From Labyrinthula sp. Ha (lineage: Eukaryota; Sar; Bigyra; Labyrinthulida; Labyrinthulaceae), in NCBI GenBank assembly GCA_015227615.1, contig JAALGZ010000009.1, positions 1,302,001-1,366,000 of the forward strand: a stretch of DNA of 64,000 nt, given 5' to 3'. Every line of letters begins with the position of its first letter. Position 1 is the stretch's first letter. Positions 1 through 11,288 of the stretch are shown here, one piece after another. The notes beneath the pieces were generated by a model. The model saw nothing but the letters and a program-made list of their open reading frames with translations, did no database searches and was not told the DNA's origin. The position numbers were made by a program, and so were the translations under genes.

Positions 1-235
1 TATGTATACACGAAAAGCATTATAAAGTTTATCCTTTGGACAGATGTTTATAATACTAGTTATATCCATTTCCAAGAAATATCAAGGAAATAAGAGAAAT
101 GTAATACTATATGTGATAAATAATATTCTTATGTATTAATAATATGTATATTTCATAAAATCCACATTTAAAATATTAAATTTATATTTTTATACTGCCC
201 AACTTATATTCCCAATTTGTAGAACAAAAAAACAA

Positions 236-631
236 ATGGAAAAGAAACAATTAATAAAGAATAGCTTAGTCACTTCTTTTACAGCTGGTTTATTGTGGTT
301 GTCTATCCATGTATATCAGAAAGTTCAGCTTCATGGTTTGGCATTGGCATGGAAAGCAAGTGTTATGCGTAAAGGTTCATGGACTGCTGATATAACTCAT
401 TTCTATGTGCTGATAAAACAGGGTCTTCTTCTAAGAAAGTATCCAACTAAGGAACAAAGAGAGAGTAAAGAATATAGGCGCGCTGAAAGAAATATCTACG
501 GTGAATTTGTAAAGAAAACAGGAGAGAAACATACACCAGAGCAAAAGACAATGTTAAGAGAGGCAGCTAAGCAGAAGATAAGTGTATATGATTATGTCCT
601 AAAGATGGAAGCAGAAGCTACTCACTTATAA
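236..631 (+). CDS. Small hypothetical protein with one possible membrane segment
   Basis: This 131-residue ORF starts with ATG in an A-rich context and ends with TAA. I do not recognise the family. Residues about 12-32 are hydrophobic (LVTSFTAGLLWLSIHVYQ) and could be one membrane helix or a mitochondrial anchor. The C-terminal half is basic and charged, probably helical, with many Lys, Glu and Arg. The codon use and length suggest a real gene rather than noise. Its last 14 bp overlap the end of the convergent carboxypeptidase-like gene on the other strand. The sequence just before the ATG ends in TTTGTAG, so an upstream exon cannot be excluded. Confidence 0.5.
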   Translation: MEKKQLIKNSLVTSFTAGLLWLSIHVYQKVQLHGLALAWKASVMRKGSWTADITHFYVLIKQGLLLRKYPTKEQRESKEYRRAERNIYGEFVKKTGEKHTPEQKTMLREAAKQKISVYDYVLKMEAEATHL

Positions 632-2258
632 ACCTGCTTTCAAGGCCTCTTCCTTCGACGGGTTGAGACAGGAGAAGTTGTGTTGTTAGTACAACTGCCC
701 TTTCTAATTGCTTGCATAGTAAAACAAAAGGTTCTTCACTCACCAAGTTATGGTTTGTTCTTGTTGTCAATCCACTTGCCTTCAAACTAATTTCATACAC
801 GTGATCTACATCAAGTTCACTGTATACCCAGTCTATCATGTTTCCAAGATTCTCCTTTCCATAAGCATCATCACCTTTTCGGTTGATAACTGCATACGAT
901 TGCGCCTCAACTGTTGTTGCCTTGGATATAAGTTCACTTCCCGACTCTACACTCATCGTAGTCGCTTCCGCTCTATCCTTATATGCTTTCGGAGGAATTA
1001 CTTCTCCACTACAACATTTTATATTCAACACCGCGACTCTTCCTTTCCCTGTGGTGTAGTGTTCAATATATCTTTTCAGGCTCTTAGTTTCTTCCTCAGT
1101 AAAGTTATGTAACTCAACCTTTCTCTTTTTTTTCTTCTTCTTCTGAGGTACAGGATCACTCAATGTGCCAAAATTCTTTGACAGATCAACACCGTGAGAT
1201 TTACTTTCTGCAACCAAGCGTCGATTTTTACACCAATGTGGCTTAGTCTTCCGCGAATACTCAAAACCATCTGGGTTTGCAACAGTAATCACATGGAATT
1301 GGGCCAAGTTTAGCAAATCAGATGTTGTCTCTCTTGATAAGAGTGTTAGGGCTGTGTGCAATGTTGCTTGTGGTGAAACCCACTCACAACCTTTCAAAGC
1401 ACTCACAATAAAAATATGTTTCCCTCTTGTCGGATCACCAAATTCCAAAGTGTTTATGTTCTTCTTGTTATATGTCTTTCCTATTGAGAAATAACTAGTG
1501 TTTTGATATTGTCTAGTTAATTTCGTTTGAAAATCTGCAAAATCCTTGATTTGTCGGAACCTGTAAAAGAACTTGAAGTTTTCCCGGTAGAACTCGTCCT
1601 TGATAATCCTCTTGTAGTCTCCAGATGGCAACAGTTTCGGAAGCGCAACTTGAGCAATGGCCTGATATTTTTTCTGTGCTAGTAATTCCTCCTTGATAAC
1701 AAAAGTTTGTTTTGTCTTACTAACTTTTGGGACAATAGCCTCTTCTACTACCTTAACGGGAATGGCCTCCTCTTGTCCTTCAACATCTTTCAAATCAAAG
1801 TCAAAAGGCATTTCCTCAAGCACATTTTCCTCAATTTCCTCAATTTTTTCATTTATATTATTACCACTAAGTTTTTTCAGTTTTTCAAGGCTCTTTTCAA
1901 AGTCGTCTGTATCGAGTGAAACTTCCTGAAACTCTTCTTCCAGAATAACCTTTTCTTCTTTTTCCTCTGTCTTCTCAACATTTATTTTAACATTTTCTTT
2001 TTCTAAAAGTTCTCTTCTTGTTAATAAACGGTTATTTTCGCTGTTTGTTGAAATAAACGGCTCAATTAAACCAGAGTTGAAAACAAGTGCAACAAGAAAA
2101 ATCCAAGCGCACATAAGAAACAAGATGGAAAAGTGAAAGGAAGGACAAAAGTTTGTTTTATGCTTACGAAAACGTCGTAGGTGATGATTTTTTGAATAGT
2201 TAGGTGGTTTTCTGTATTTAGGTGAAGTTGTTATCGAAACATGATGCACTGGGGACAT
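618..2258 (-). CDS. Membrane-anchored M14 carboxypeptidase-like protein, probably catalytically dead
   Basis: The protein has 546 residues. A basic N-terminal tail is followed by a single hydrophobic stretch at about residues 43-61 (a type II anchor), an acidic Glu/Lys-rich linker to about 200, and an M14 zinc-carboxypeptidase-like domain from about 215 to 525. M14 landmarks are visible: NPDGFEYS, the W-x-KNRR stretch, GVDLSKNF (usually GVDLNRNF) and YEISL at the place of the catalytic Glu. The first zinc motif, normally HxxE, reads KGCEW near residue 290, so the Glu remains and the His is gone. The second zinc His region (normally HSYSQ) reads KCCSGE. Both zinc histidines therefore appear lost, which points to a pseudopeptidase with a binding or scaffold role. 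The domain fold is a confident call; the loss of activity is inferred from my alignment by eye. Confidence 0.72.
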   Translation of the reverse strand: MSPVHHVSITTSPKYRKPPNYSKNHHLRRFRKHKTNFCPSFHFSILFLMCAWIFLVALVFNSGLIEPFISTNSENNRLLTRRELLEKENVKINVEKTEEKEEKVILEEEFQEVSLDTDDFEKSLEKLKKLSGNNINEKIEEIEENVLEEMPFDFDLKDVEGQEEAIPVKVVEEAIVPKVSKTKQTFVIKEELLAQKKYQAIAQVALPKLLPSGDYKRIIKDEFYRENFKFFYRFRQIKDFADFQTKLTRQYQNTSYFSIGKTYNKKNINTLEFGDPTRGKHIFIVSALKGCEWVSPQATLHTALTLLSRETTSDLLNLAQFHVITVANPDGFEYSRKTKPHWCKNRRLVAESKSHGVDLSKNFGTLSDPVPQKKKKKKRKVELHNFTEEETKSLKRYIEHYTTGKGRVAVLNIKCCSGEVIPPKAYKDRAEATTMSVESGSELISKATTVEAQSYAVINRKGDDAYGKENLGNMIDWVYSELDVDHVYEISLKASGLTTRTNHNLVSEEPFVLLCKQLERAVVLTTQLLLSQPVEGRGLESRFISE

Positions 2259-2346
2259 TTAGTTTTCTTATTGTCTTGTTGTATCTTTATTTAATGTGAA
2301 TTTAAAAATTTGTAAATTCTAATATTGTATACATATATATAATAAA

Positions 2347-2418
2347 GCCTCAGTGGTCTAATGGTATGATTCTCGCTTTGGGTGCGAGAGGCTCCGTGTT
2401 CGATTCACGGCTGAGGCC
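2347..2418 (+). tRNA. tRNA-Pro (anticodon TGG)
   Basis: The 72-nt cloverleaf has acceptor strands GCCTCAG (2347-2353) and CTGAGGC (2411-2417), which pair perfectly, with C as discriminator. The anticodon stem is CTCGC/GCGAG and the loop TTTGGGT places TGG at 2379-2381. The D-arm GGTCTAATGGTATGAT and the T-arm with GTTCGATTC are canonical internal promoter boxes. The gene has no intron. There is no obvious run of four T immediately downstream. It lies 88 bp upstream of the start of the carboxypeptidase-like gene and points the other way. Confidence 0.95.
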
Positions 2419-4190
2419 GTATAAACTACTTTGCCTCAATATAGGATCAGATTAGTGAATATCTCTATCACTCAGAATTAAAACCAGGTTGAGTATAAAT
2501 TATTATATCCACTTTGCAGTTTTAATTTTTTAATAGCAAGTTTACTGAGTTCTTAAATGACTCTCCATTGGTGATTCTGGTTGGCAAAGTCCATTAGATA
2601 CCTAAACTGGTTCTCAGAAATAATTGTCTGCTTATAAACAGAATAGGAAAATATTGAATGCGCTAAATTTCAGTCAGTAATTGAATAAATCTACCGTTTG
2701 TTATATGCATTCATTTGTAGATATGATCACGCAGGGAAAAGAGTGACTCATTACATTCTTGAACACCATTCCAGAAAACGCACATTATGATACAATAGGA
2801 GCTTACATTAGTAAGAACAAAGCTGAAGCAGCACTATAGTATTACCAAGCATTAGGGATATTCCTAGGTCATCTGTTGTTAATTTCTAATATTTAACTTT
2901 ATCTAAATCCGATCTCTCAAGGTAAACTTCGAATTCATTTTCTGCACATAGTCTGTACTACCTTAACTTCCCCATGAACTAATCAAGTATTTCCCGTACA
3001 ATGAGAAATTTCACCAATACAGAGATAGCCACTCACCCTAAATCAGCAATATTTCATTTTAGGAGTAAATAGTTTAAACATATTACAGCTGAAAAAGAAA
3101 ATGCGAATCTCCATTCTACAACGTGTTTGATACCGCGCACTAATTAAAACAACGTAAGCTATGCACAAATAATTATTCTAAAGTTTTAAATAAAATAAAG
3201 GTTTAGAAGTAGCTTTTCGATGGTTTTACCACGAGAGTAAGCATACAAGATTAAGAAAAGGAATAACAGTACACAACAAGAAGTTATTTTACGAACTACT
3301 AAGTTGGAGACATTAAAACAAAAAAAATTGTATAATTTAAAACATGATACGAAGCCACTTAAGCTTACTTAAAATATTGGGTCAATGCTATATTCACTCT
3401 GGCTTATTCACGATGAAAGCTCGGAAAGCTGGAAAGGAGTCTCAGAGCTATTATAATTTTCTGCAAACTTCTTCAATTCACGTTTGATCAGCTCTTTCAA
3501 GAAAACAATTCCAGAAAAAGAGCGATGTACCGCAATCATTGCTGCTGGCATGTTCGATTCAGTCACTTCTAGGTTGTGTATAAAACTGATTTTATCGTCT
3601 GTTAACTGCTGTATATGAATTTTCAGAATACCAAGTGCTTTCACTTCATTATAATTGTGATTTGATTTATTTACAATGCAAGAATATTTCAATTTTTCCG
3701 AATCAAATTTAAGATTAACTCGAAAATCGCAATTTTTTTAAAGAACTACAATGAACTACATATCTTCTAAATTATCTAACTTTCAATCAAGATTTTCCTT
3801 TGATCATTCCCAGCGAAAAGAACGAGGATAGCTTTTTTTCATTTAAATTGCCCATGTGTAACGGTTCCAATGTATTGCAACATCCCTTCCCCTGCGGCGG
3901 CTTTAAAATTTCCCTACACCTCTAGCTTACCTGTTGCTGAGGTGTCTTGGGGACCCATTTCTCTCTTTGACACATCCTTGTATTGCTCTAGTTCTTGTGG
4001 TATTTTTTTATTTGGGGTCATATGGCGCTCATTCCTGGTCGGCTACCTCTAAACTTTCATCAAGTGGAAAATTTCCAGTTTTGGCCATATGGACCAATTC
4101 TTATGTTTTGCTCCTTCGAAATTTTCAAAGTATTTTTTTTGAGTCAAGCGGGCATTTTTTATTTCACCCAACCAATTAAATTCTGTGTGC

Positions 4191-4210
4191 TTTTGACACA
4201 TGTGTCAAAA
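4191..4210. repeat. 20-bp perfect palindrome
   Basis: TTTTGACACATGTGTCAAAA reads the same on both strands. It lies in a slightly G+C-richer patch without a recognised gene. It may be a binding site or a relic of an element end; nothing nearby decides this. Confidence 0.8.
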
Positions 4211-7133
4211 AAACCGATCCCCGCTATTATGGCCATACTTCCTTGTTTTGTAACTCATGTCTATTTAGTATCTTAGCCGAATTGTTTTCTTATCTAATTC
4301 ATGGCCTGGCACAAATTAAACTACTTCGTTAGCAACTGTTTTCCTGAGATGAGTTAAATTGGGTAATGTCCCGTCGAGCTTTCCCAAAAAGGGGCTAAAA
4401 CAAGAAGCTTACATCGAACCAAATTAGCAGGTGTGGGTTTAAATCATTTCCACTATAGTTCCATCAAAAATATTTAACATCAGTAAAATTGAAATGTAGT
4501 TACCTTTAAAATAATACTAAGTGTGAATTTTAACTCTAAAATAAAGTTATGTGCCTTTAGAAAACAGGAACACCACTTTTTAACCATAAATACGTCAGAA
4601 AATGATCACAATACCTGTTTTTCAAAAAAATAAACACTTACATCTGCTTTAATAAAGAACAATTGCCAACACATGAGTATATATATATTCTTGTTTAATA
4701 TATCACGGGTAAAACTAAGAAAAACATGTACTATATAAGGATTTGCAATAATTTGACAGAGATTTATATGATTGAAAGTAATAAAAACTTAAAACTTTAT
4801 TTTTTTTTCTAAGCTACTGGAAATTGTTCCAAAATAAGGTTAGAGGCAATGCTCTTGATCTTTGATCTACTGGAAGTTCAGTTTTGGCTATTTCAAAGTT
4901 CAGTTTGGAGTAAAGTTAAATTAAGCCAAATAGCTATTGCTGATATTAACAGCGAAGTTCTTGGAACTTCTTCGAGCAATAGTCGTAGCAGTCGTAAATA
5001 ACCGAGACCTAGAGGCAACCACTATTTTTCGCATCGTTTCGTTACTTTGTATCATCGATTCAGGAATATTTGACATTTAAGAGTATCCTTTTTCACAGTT
5101 TCTGAGATCTTGGAAATAGGATACATCGTTGGAAACCCTATACATAATACTCCAATTCTAAGAAAACCTTTCCTGCAGAAACAAATTCATCCATTATTTT
5201 GACTGGTAAGATTTATTTGGGCTCTAGACGAGTATTTCTTGAGCTATTACCCGAATTGAAATTTAGAGAAACAGCATTTTAACCCAATATCGACTTTTCT
5301 TAAAAAAAAACATGAGAAATTTCCTAAAAAATAGAATTAAATATCCCCATCCTAGTTTTTTAATTGCTAGGGACTACTTAATATAAAAATCCATAGGATC
5401 ATAGCAAAACTGAGTGATTTCGTATTTTCAGATGTGCAGATTCTCAACATTTGACTCTTCTGAGTGAAGTTTAGCTCAGTTACACTCAACCAGAGAAGAA
5501 ACATCCGGAGAAATGGTTTTATAAATCAGGTATGATGAATCTTTAGGGTCTGAGAAGAATCGGATCATCTATAGAGTTGTTCTTCATGATGTTAGGTTTA
5601 AATGTATATTTTTTTAGAGATCTGTAAACTTTGTGAAAAAGACCCCTAAAATTAGGCTTTTTTAGGGTTTAAAGTACTCATGATTATCAAATACCCTGAC
5701 AAATCACATGATTTGAAAGGTTTTTTAATGTGAAACACATTGTGGGTGATGATATTGTATTTGAGGAAGATTTTATGACAAAAACTAGCAAATATTATAT
5801 GCGTTATTTTCAGTAATCGTGGTTTTTTTATCCTTTATGTTGTCCTGATCCCCTAAACTTTTATGCGATCAAGGGTTAGGTTGAGTTTCAAATATATTTT
5901 GAGCTTTATAGTAGACCTGAAAATGTATTGTTGATTATATGGCTATTATACTGCATTTTAGAAAAAAATGTTGATAAAGTTTGCAACACACCGTAATAAC
6001 AAAAATAATAAAACACTATTGTTTACTACTAGGCAAAACTTGAATATAAGATCTGACCTTGACAGTTTACGGAGGTAATGTAACCTTTTTATTCATTGTT
6101 TTCTGATCGATGAGAAATGAATGAGCTATAAATTGGCGGTATTTGATGCTCTACACAAAATTGACTACTCCAAATCAAATATTATCGTAAATAACTTGAG
6201 ATATATTTGAATAAACCGATGGAAACTGTCTCTTGTTTTTTATAACTAATAAAATCCAGTAAAAAACAAGCTCTGCAATTATTTGGTAATTCAACATGAA
6301 TTCAAGTTACCCTGAAAACAATAGAATATAAAAGTATCTTCCAGAGCTCAAAAATAAAAAAAATAAAAACAAGCTATCAAATATAGTTTGCCACATATTT
6401 CTTATATGTTGTAATAATGTTGTAAACAAAAATTGAACGGAATACATAAGGATCACAGATATTACGTAAAATTCACATGTATGTGGGAAATATTGAAATG
6501 ATAACTTTTATTACAACTCATTTCATGAAAATACAGAATAATTTGTATAAAATGTTAAAAATTGCCTGATTGAATACTTTAGATTCTTATTTGCTGCAAA
6601 AATATCAAATATTCGCTTCAAGCAACAACTTTTACGGAGACTACTAATAATACACATTATTCTCTTTGCAACTTTTTATTTTAAGGTATGCACAACCAAA
6701 ATTTAACTTAATAAAGAGCATTATTTCTTCTTATGACTTCCAATGACGTCAAACATCTTTTGAATGAGATATTTTAGATTTGGAGAAACAAAGTTTAAGC
6801 TAAGTTTGTGTCCATTCTTGGTCATCGCTATATATTATTGTTGCTGTCTCTTGAGGTTTTCGTTTATTTTTGTTAGTTTCCTCCGATTGAAAGATATTAA
6901 AAATTAGATTGAGGGAATAAGAAGCCAGATAACTTTCCAATGGTCTATTTTTTGTATGTTAAAAATGATCTTTAGTCATTCATTCTAGAGATTTGTTTTG
7001 TTTCAAGAATTCCCCAAGACGGGATATTGTCAAGCAATGGAACAAAGACGAGATGGGTTTCTCAATCCAAAAATTTCCGCGGTTAAAATGGTACTACCAC
7101 AATTTACTTTAAATATTCTTATGGTAAGACCTC

Positions 7134-7201
7134 CTTACCGGTACTACTGCGGAATGGATTTGATGAAAACAAGTTCGAAAAGTTATGGTTGTACCGGTAA
7201 G
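7134..7201. repeat. Inverted repeat with 11-bp arms
   Basis: CTTACCGGTAC at 7134-7144 and GTACCGGTAAG at 7191-7201 are perfect inverted copies around a 46-nt loop. Each arm contains the palindrome TACCGGTA. It could fold as a hairpin. No function is evident. Confidence 0.7.
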
Positions 7202-8445
7202 AAACCCTAATTAACACATGAACTAATTTTCAACACTTCCTGCTTCAGGTAATTTTTTTCGAATAAGATTTTTTGACTGCAGAGTAAAATAATCCAAATT
7301 TTCATTGGTCTAATTTTGTATTTGCCCAAAATTAAATCTTTCAAAATCCAGAAAATAGGAAACCAATAAAAAATTCGGGAAGACAATCCAGTATAGAAAA
7401 ACACAAAGGAATCAGTCTAGGCTTTACTTTTGTTACTTTTTTTTCTTCTGCGAAGCTTAGAAGCTACTTGAAACATATTTCGCGTAATTCGTTCGTTTTC
7501 CCAACGTAGCAAGCCCATTTCGCACATTTAGAGAGGCTAAGTTTGAGGATGTGATCATTGAAGAAGTTGGTCAGACTGTTATTCCATCTGTCCATACGGG
7601 ATTAGAACAAACGTCGAGTTTAGTGTACTAGGATATACTGAATTAGACAAAGGTTTTACTCACAGTAGCTGGGAACGATATTTTTGGAGGGCTGAATATG
7701 GATCAACATAATGATTATCTTAGGATACCAGGATTGGTGCTGGATTTCTTTATACGTTAATATAACATTTATGCTACATAAAGAAAATTTAAGTCTTAGA
7801 ATATAAACTGAATTTAACACAAATGTTCGTTTTCTCAATTTCGGTAGTTAAATTTAATGCTCTTGAAACTCCCATTTTGTTACGTTAAAAGTCTCATCCC
7901 TATCTTTTGCACACATTCCAATACATCTATATTCAAAATAAAGAAAAGAATGTTAATTAATCCTCATCTTCATCTAGAGCCCAGTGGGTAGGGACAGCCG
8001 GGTTATGGGGACCAATGTTAAAGGCGTACGGTAACCCAAACGTCAAGGATTAAGTTTAATTAAAAAAAGAACTGGATTTAATTCCATAGAATGAACAGAA
8101 GAAGACACTTTAAGATTAATTTTTTAAATTATTACTGTTTACTTGGTATCTTTTATTGCATTTTACTTTGTTCACAGCCATCCTTTATATTTTTGTCTAT
8201 GGTAAACCTCCATTCTACCTAGTGCTAATTCAGGTGAAGTATATTTTAAAAAAATATTTTGGGAAATTACTTTGATCAATCATTTTAAAAGAATGATTCC
8301 AGAAATAAAAAATCCAATCCTAATATTCCTACATGCATTTTTTTTTCGCTTATCTTTTCCAAAATTTCTTAAGAAGATAAAATAAATCCCATTTTTATTT
8401 ATATTATATAAATAAAAAAAATATTATTTAAATAAAAAAAAATAA

Positions 8446-9843
8446 ATGTCAACAAGAAATAGAAGAAAATCAATAGAAAATGTAAATAGAGATAAGATTG
8501 ATAAGCAAATACTGGAAAATATAAACTCAAAGGAAGAAATAGAGCTTAGAAATTTTATTCTCCCAGGGTCGCATAATTCATACAACTATAAAGGACATGG
8601 ATTTCATAACTATAATGTATACCAGGAGTTTGATATGAACCAAACCTTATCAATTCATGATCAACTTAGTGCAGGTATTCGTCATATTGAGCTTGATTTA
8701 CATTATCGATCTGGTTGGAACACCTCAGATAGTATTTTAACTTCATATGATAAACTTATCTTTGGTCATATGCAAGGAGTAGTTACATTAACTGAATGGC
8801 CTGGTTGGATGCGGTTCAAGAACGCAAGAAAATTTTTGCAGGAAATTTCAAACTGGATAAAAGAAGATGAAAATTCAAAAACGGTTTTAATAATAAAAGT
8901 AGAAAATTATGTTGCGAAAGGTGATATGTTAGAGTTGTTTAAAAATTCAGGATTAAATGATTATATCTACAAACCAAAAGATAGAGACAACAAATTAAGA
9001 GATATAGGAACAGTTTTAAATAAAGAACTTAAGAAAAGAATGAAGTTAGGTAAAGTTGAAAACGAAGAAAATAAGAGTGGAGTTCCTGTTGTTTTAGTTT
9101 ATTGTGAATGGCCTAATTCAAGTGAAAAAAAGGATAATATTAACCATAAGCAGATATTTGAACATCAAAATGAAGACTGTGATGAGTTTAATAAATATTT
9201 TTTTCTACAAGGAAAACTTGAAAGAAATACAGATGTAGAAGGTAATCCACAATCTATTGCTAATTTATTTGGAGATGATGTTTTAACGAATGTGAATAAA
9301 AAAGTTGTAAAGTGGCTTTCTGTAAATGATGTGATGAAGTTTAGAGATAAGGTGGAAGAAAAACAAATAAAGGGTTTTATAGATATGAATTGGATACAAA
9401 AACATGATCCAAGGATTGCCATCCTTGCTGGAAACTTTGTGAAGGAAAAAAGAAGAAAACTAAAAAGGATTGAACCTGGAATGGTTTTCTTAGACGGAGA
9501 TTGGTTAGTTGATTCCGAAAACCCAAACTCCTATCTTACTTTTCAAGGAGGTAATATGAAAATATACAAAGGAAAGAAAGATTGCAAAGGAAAAATTATA
9601 CTCCCTGGTAGATTCTTTGGTTTAGTTATGGGAAATTCTTGGCGGTTTTCATTTCTCTTACAGGACTTAATTGAGGTACGTTCTCCAAAATATGGACCGA
9701 TCAATAACCCAACTAAGGATCTAATAAAATTCGAAACGGATGAAGAAGACAAAAGGTGTTATCTCGTTCTGTACGGCGGATCGTGTCAAGTAAGAAGCTA
9801 TAAAAGTCAAAAAGTACTTTGGAACTGGAAGCCATCCTTGTAA
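8446..9843 (+). CDS. PLC-like phosphodiesterase (PI-PLC X-domain fold)
   Basis: The protein has 465 residues with the TIM-barrel signature of PLC-like phosphodiesterases in its first 180 or so. LPGSHNSYN holds the first catalytic His. GIRHIELDLHY has the Glu/Asp positions that bind metal or substrate. FGHMQG is a good candidate for the second catalytic His. The pattern looks closer to the stand-alone bacterial and fungal type than to the multidomain eukaryotic PLC-delta group, since no PH, EF-hand, Y or C2 domain is seen. There is no signal peptide, so it is probably cytosolic. The C-terminal third (about 350-465) is beta-rich by composition and not recognised. The start follows a very A-rich leader. 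The gene stands alone, with about 6 kb of empty DNA upstream. The substrate (inositol lipid or other phosphodiester) cannot be read from sequence. Confidence 0.72.
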   Translation: MSTRNRRKSIENVNRDKIDKQILENINSKEEIELRNFILPGSHNSYNYKGHGFHNYNVYQEFDMNQTLSIHDQLSAGIRHIELDLHYRSGWNTSDSILTSYDKLIFGHMQGVVTLTEWPGWMRFKNARKFLQEISNWIKEDENSKTVLIIKVENYVAKGDMLELFKNSGLNDYIYKPKDRDNKLRDIGTVLNKELKKRMKLGKVENEENKSGVPVVLVYCEWPNSSEKKDNINHKQIFEHQNEDCDEFNKYFFLQGKLERNTDVEGNPQSIANLFGDDVLTNVNKKVVKWLSVNDVMKFRDKVEEKQIKGFIDMNWIQKHDPRIAILAGNFVKEKRRKLKRIEPGMVFLDGDWLVDSENPNSYLTFQGGNMKIYKGKKDCKGKIILPGRFFGLVMGNSWRFSFLLQDLIEVRSPKYGPINNPTKDLIKFETDEEDKRCYLVLYGGSCQVRSYKSQKVLWNWKPSL

Positions 9844-10313
9844 TATAGGTAATTTCTCCCGTATTCATACATATGTATTCAATCAAATACAGTTTCCATC
9901 CTTGTTTAACGCTTTTGGAAGGCGCTTTCTTTATAACACTTAAGTCTACGTAATGTAAGTATTATACTTGCTCCAAATTTATTATTATCATACCAGTAGA
10001 ATTTATTATTTTTTTATTCCTTTCTCTTATGCATTAGAATGCCAAAAACTAAACAAGCAAAAAGATAAATAATGTAATGAAGTCTTAGGTTCTCAAACTT
10101 AGCTTTCTCCATAAGGATATAGAGCTATACTTTTGTTGTAACTTCATTGAGATGAAGTCCACTGAATATATCTCTTCAGGTTTTTTATTGCATTATATGC
10201 TTTTTCCTGAAGTCAGTGTATTCATTTGGATAATTTATTGTATACAATGGCCAAATTAGCCATTTCTGATATGTTGTAACCCGTGGGTAAATTTTGGGAA
10301 TCTGAAACAAAAG

Positions 10314-11288
10314 ATGCAAATCTCTAGTTCTTCTTTGAACCGCTCCGTTCAAGCCTCAACAGAGGTCCCAGAGCACGCGAGCCTTCGAAGACGCTCAGTC
10401 TCTGTGCTGAGTGTCAACGTTGGTGGTCTTACTACCTTCAAACTAAACGTACTTCGTGAAATTTCCAGGGACGCAGACGTCCTGATGTTACAAGAAGTGA
10501 ACAAGCAAGGCTACAAGAGACTAGAACAAGAGGTGAACGTTAGCCAAAGAGCAGGAAGGTGGTTTTTGTCAAAACAGCCCAACTGCTCCGAAGGCGTAGC
10601 AACGTTTCTGTGCCAAGAACTCTCTGAGAGAGTTGTTGGAGTTCAGACTCCGAGCGACAGGATCCTAAAAGTTGTAGTAAGCCTAAATGGTAAAGCTCAA
10701 GCTGTTTTAGTAAATTGTTACGCCCCACACTCAGGAAAAAGTGCAGATGATTACAAAAAATTTCTCTCTCAATTAAAAAAAGTGACTTCTAAAGTAAACA
10801 AGAGAAGGCTCATCCTCATTGGAGGTGACCTTAACGCGCAGTTGAACCGGAACTTTAAACAAGATAACAATCGATATGGATATTCGCATAGATCGAACAG
10901 GAACGGAAAGATGCTGGAAAAATGGCTGCTACAGCATGAATATGAGGTTGTTAACTTTAAATTCAAAACGGGAAGGAAAAAGGAAAAGAAACATGCAACA
11001 TACTACCAGAAAGGTAACTCCAGGATAAAATCAGAAATTAAAATATCATATCTGGAAGTCCAAGATCGGCTTAACTGGAACCCAACACCTCCTACTGAAC
11101 CGCCACCTGAACAATCACAACAAGAAGAGAGCAACCTGTCAAATACCCCTCCAACTCCAAACAGAATATCCCCGATAGCCATCGCCAGAACCATGTCCAG
11201 ATACAAAAGGCAAAGGCTGGCCATAATAAATCCTCTTGAATATACTCAAACGATGCTTGCTGTGAACGAAAGTATCCAGAATCCCTAA
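10314..11288 (+). CDS. LINE-type endonuclease (endonuclease/exonuclease/phosphatase domain)
   Basis: The ORF has 324 residues, of which about 25-240 match the exonuclease-endonuclease-phosphatase fold used by non-LTR retrotransposons to nick the target. The visible motifs are LSVNVGGL (usually QxNxxGL), LMLQEV with the metal-binding Glu, VNCYAPH, and IGGDLNAQL with the Asp-x-Asn pair. The final Ser-Asp-His motif, expected after ATYYQKG, is not seen; the protein passes instead into a Pro/Gln/Ser-rich tail. A normal LINE ORF2 would continue into a reverse transcriptase, but none follows, so the protein is truncated or the element is an endonuclease-only derivative. Only the internal ATG at 10314 was considered for the start. 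Confidence 0.65.
   Translation: MQISSSSLNRSVQASTEVPEHASLRRRSVSVLSVNVGGLTTFKLNVLREISRDADVLMLQEVNKQGYKRLEQEVNVSQRAGRWFLSKQPNCSEGVATFLCQELSERVVGVQTPSDRILKVVVSLNGKAQAVLVNCYAPHSGKSADDYKKFLSQLKKVTSKVNKRRLILIGGDLNAQLNRNFKQDNNRYGYSHRSNRNGKMLEKWLLQHEYEVVNFKFKTGRKKEKKHATYYQKGNSRIKSEIKISYLEVQDRLNWNPTPPTEPPPEQSQQEESNLSNTPPTPNRISPIAIARTMSRYKRQRLAIINPLEYTQTMLAVNESIQNP

Larger units (their letters stand above)
2419..8445. other. Gene-poor A+T-rich intergenic DNA
   Basis: About 6 kb without a convincing gene. Short ORFs occur but none shows a recognisable domain. A stretch at about 3850-4280 is less A+T-rich and could be a decayed insertion. Local structures are a 20-bp perfect palindrome (4191-4210) and an 11-bp inverted repeat (7134-7201). 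A short G+C-richer patch lies at about 7975-8050. I see no RNA gene here. Confidence 0.6.

Noticed and set aside
3408-3692. 94-codon ORF on the minus strand
   Set aside because: It has no recognisable domain, no clear promoter and odd composition, and it stands alone in gene-poor DNA. It may be real but cannot be supported.
6998-7210. 70-codon ORF over the inverted repeat
   Set aside because: No homology pattern and no proper start context. The inverted repeat explains the local structure better.
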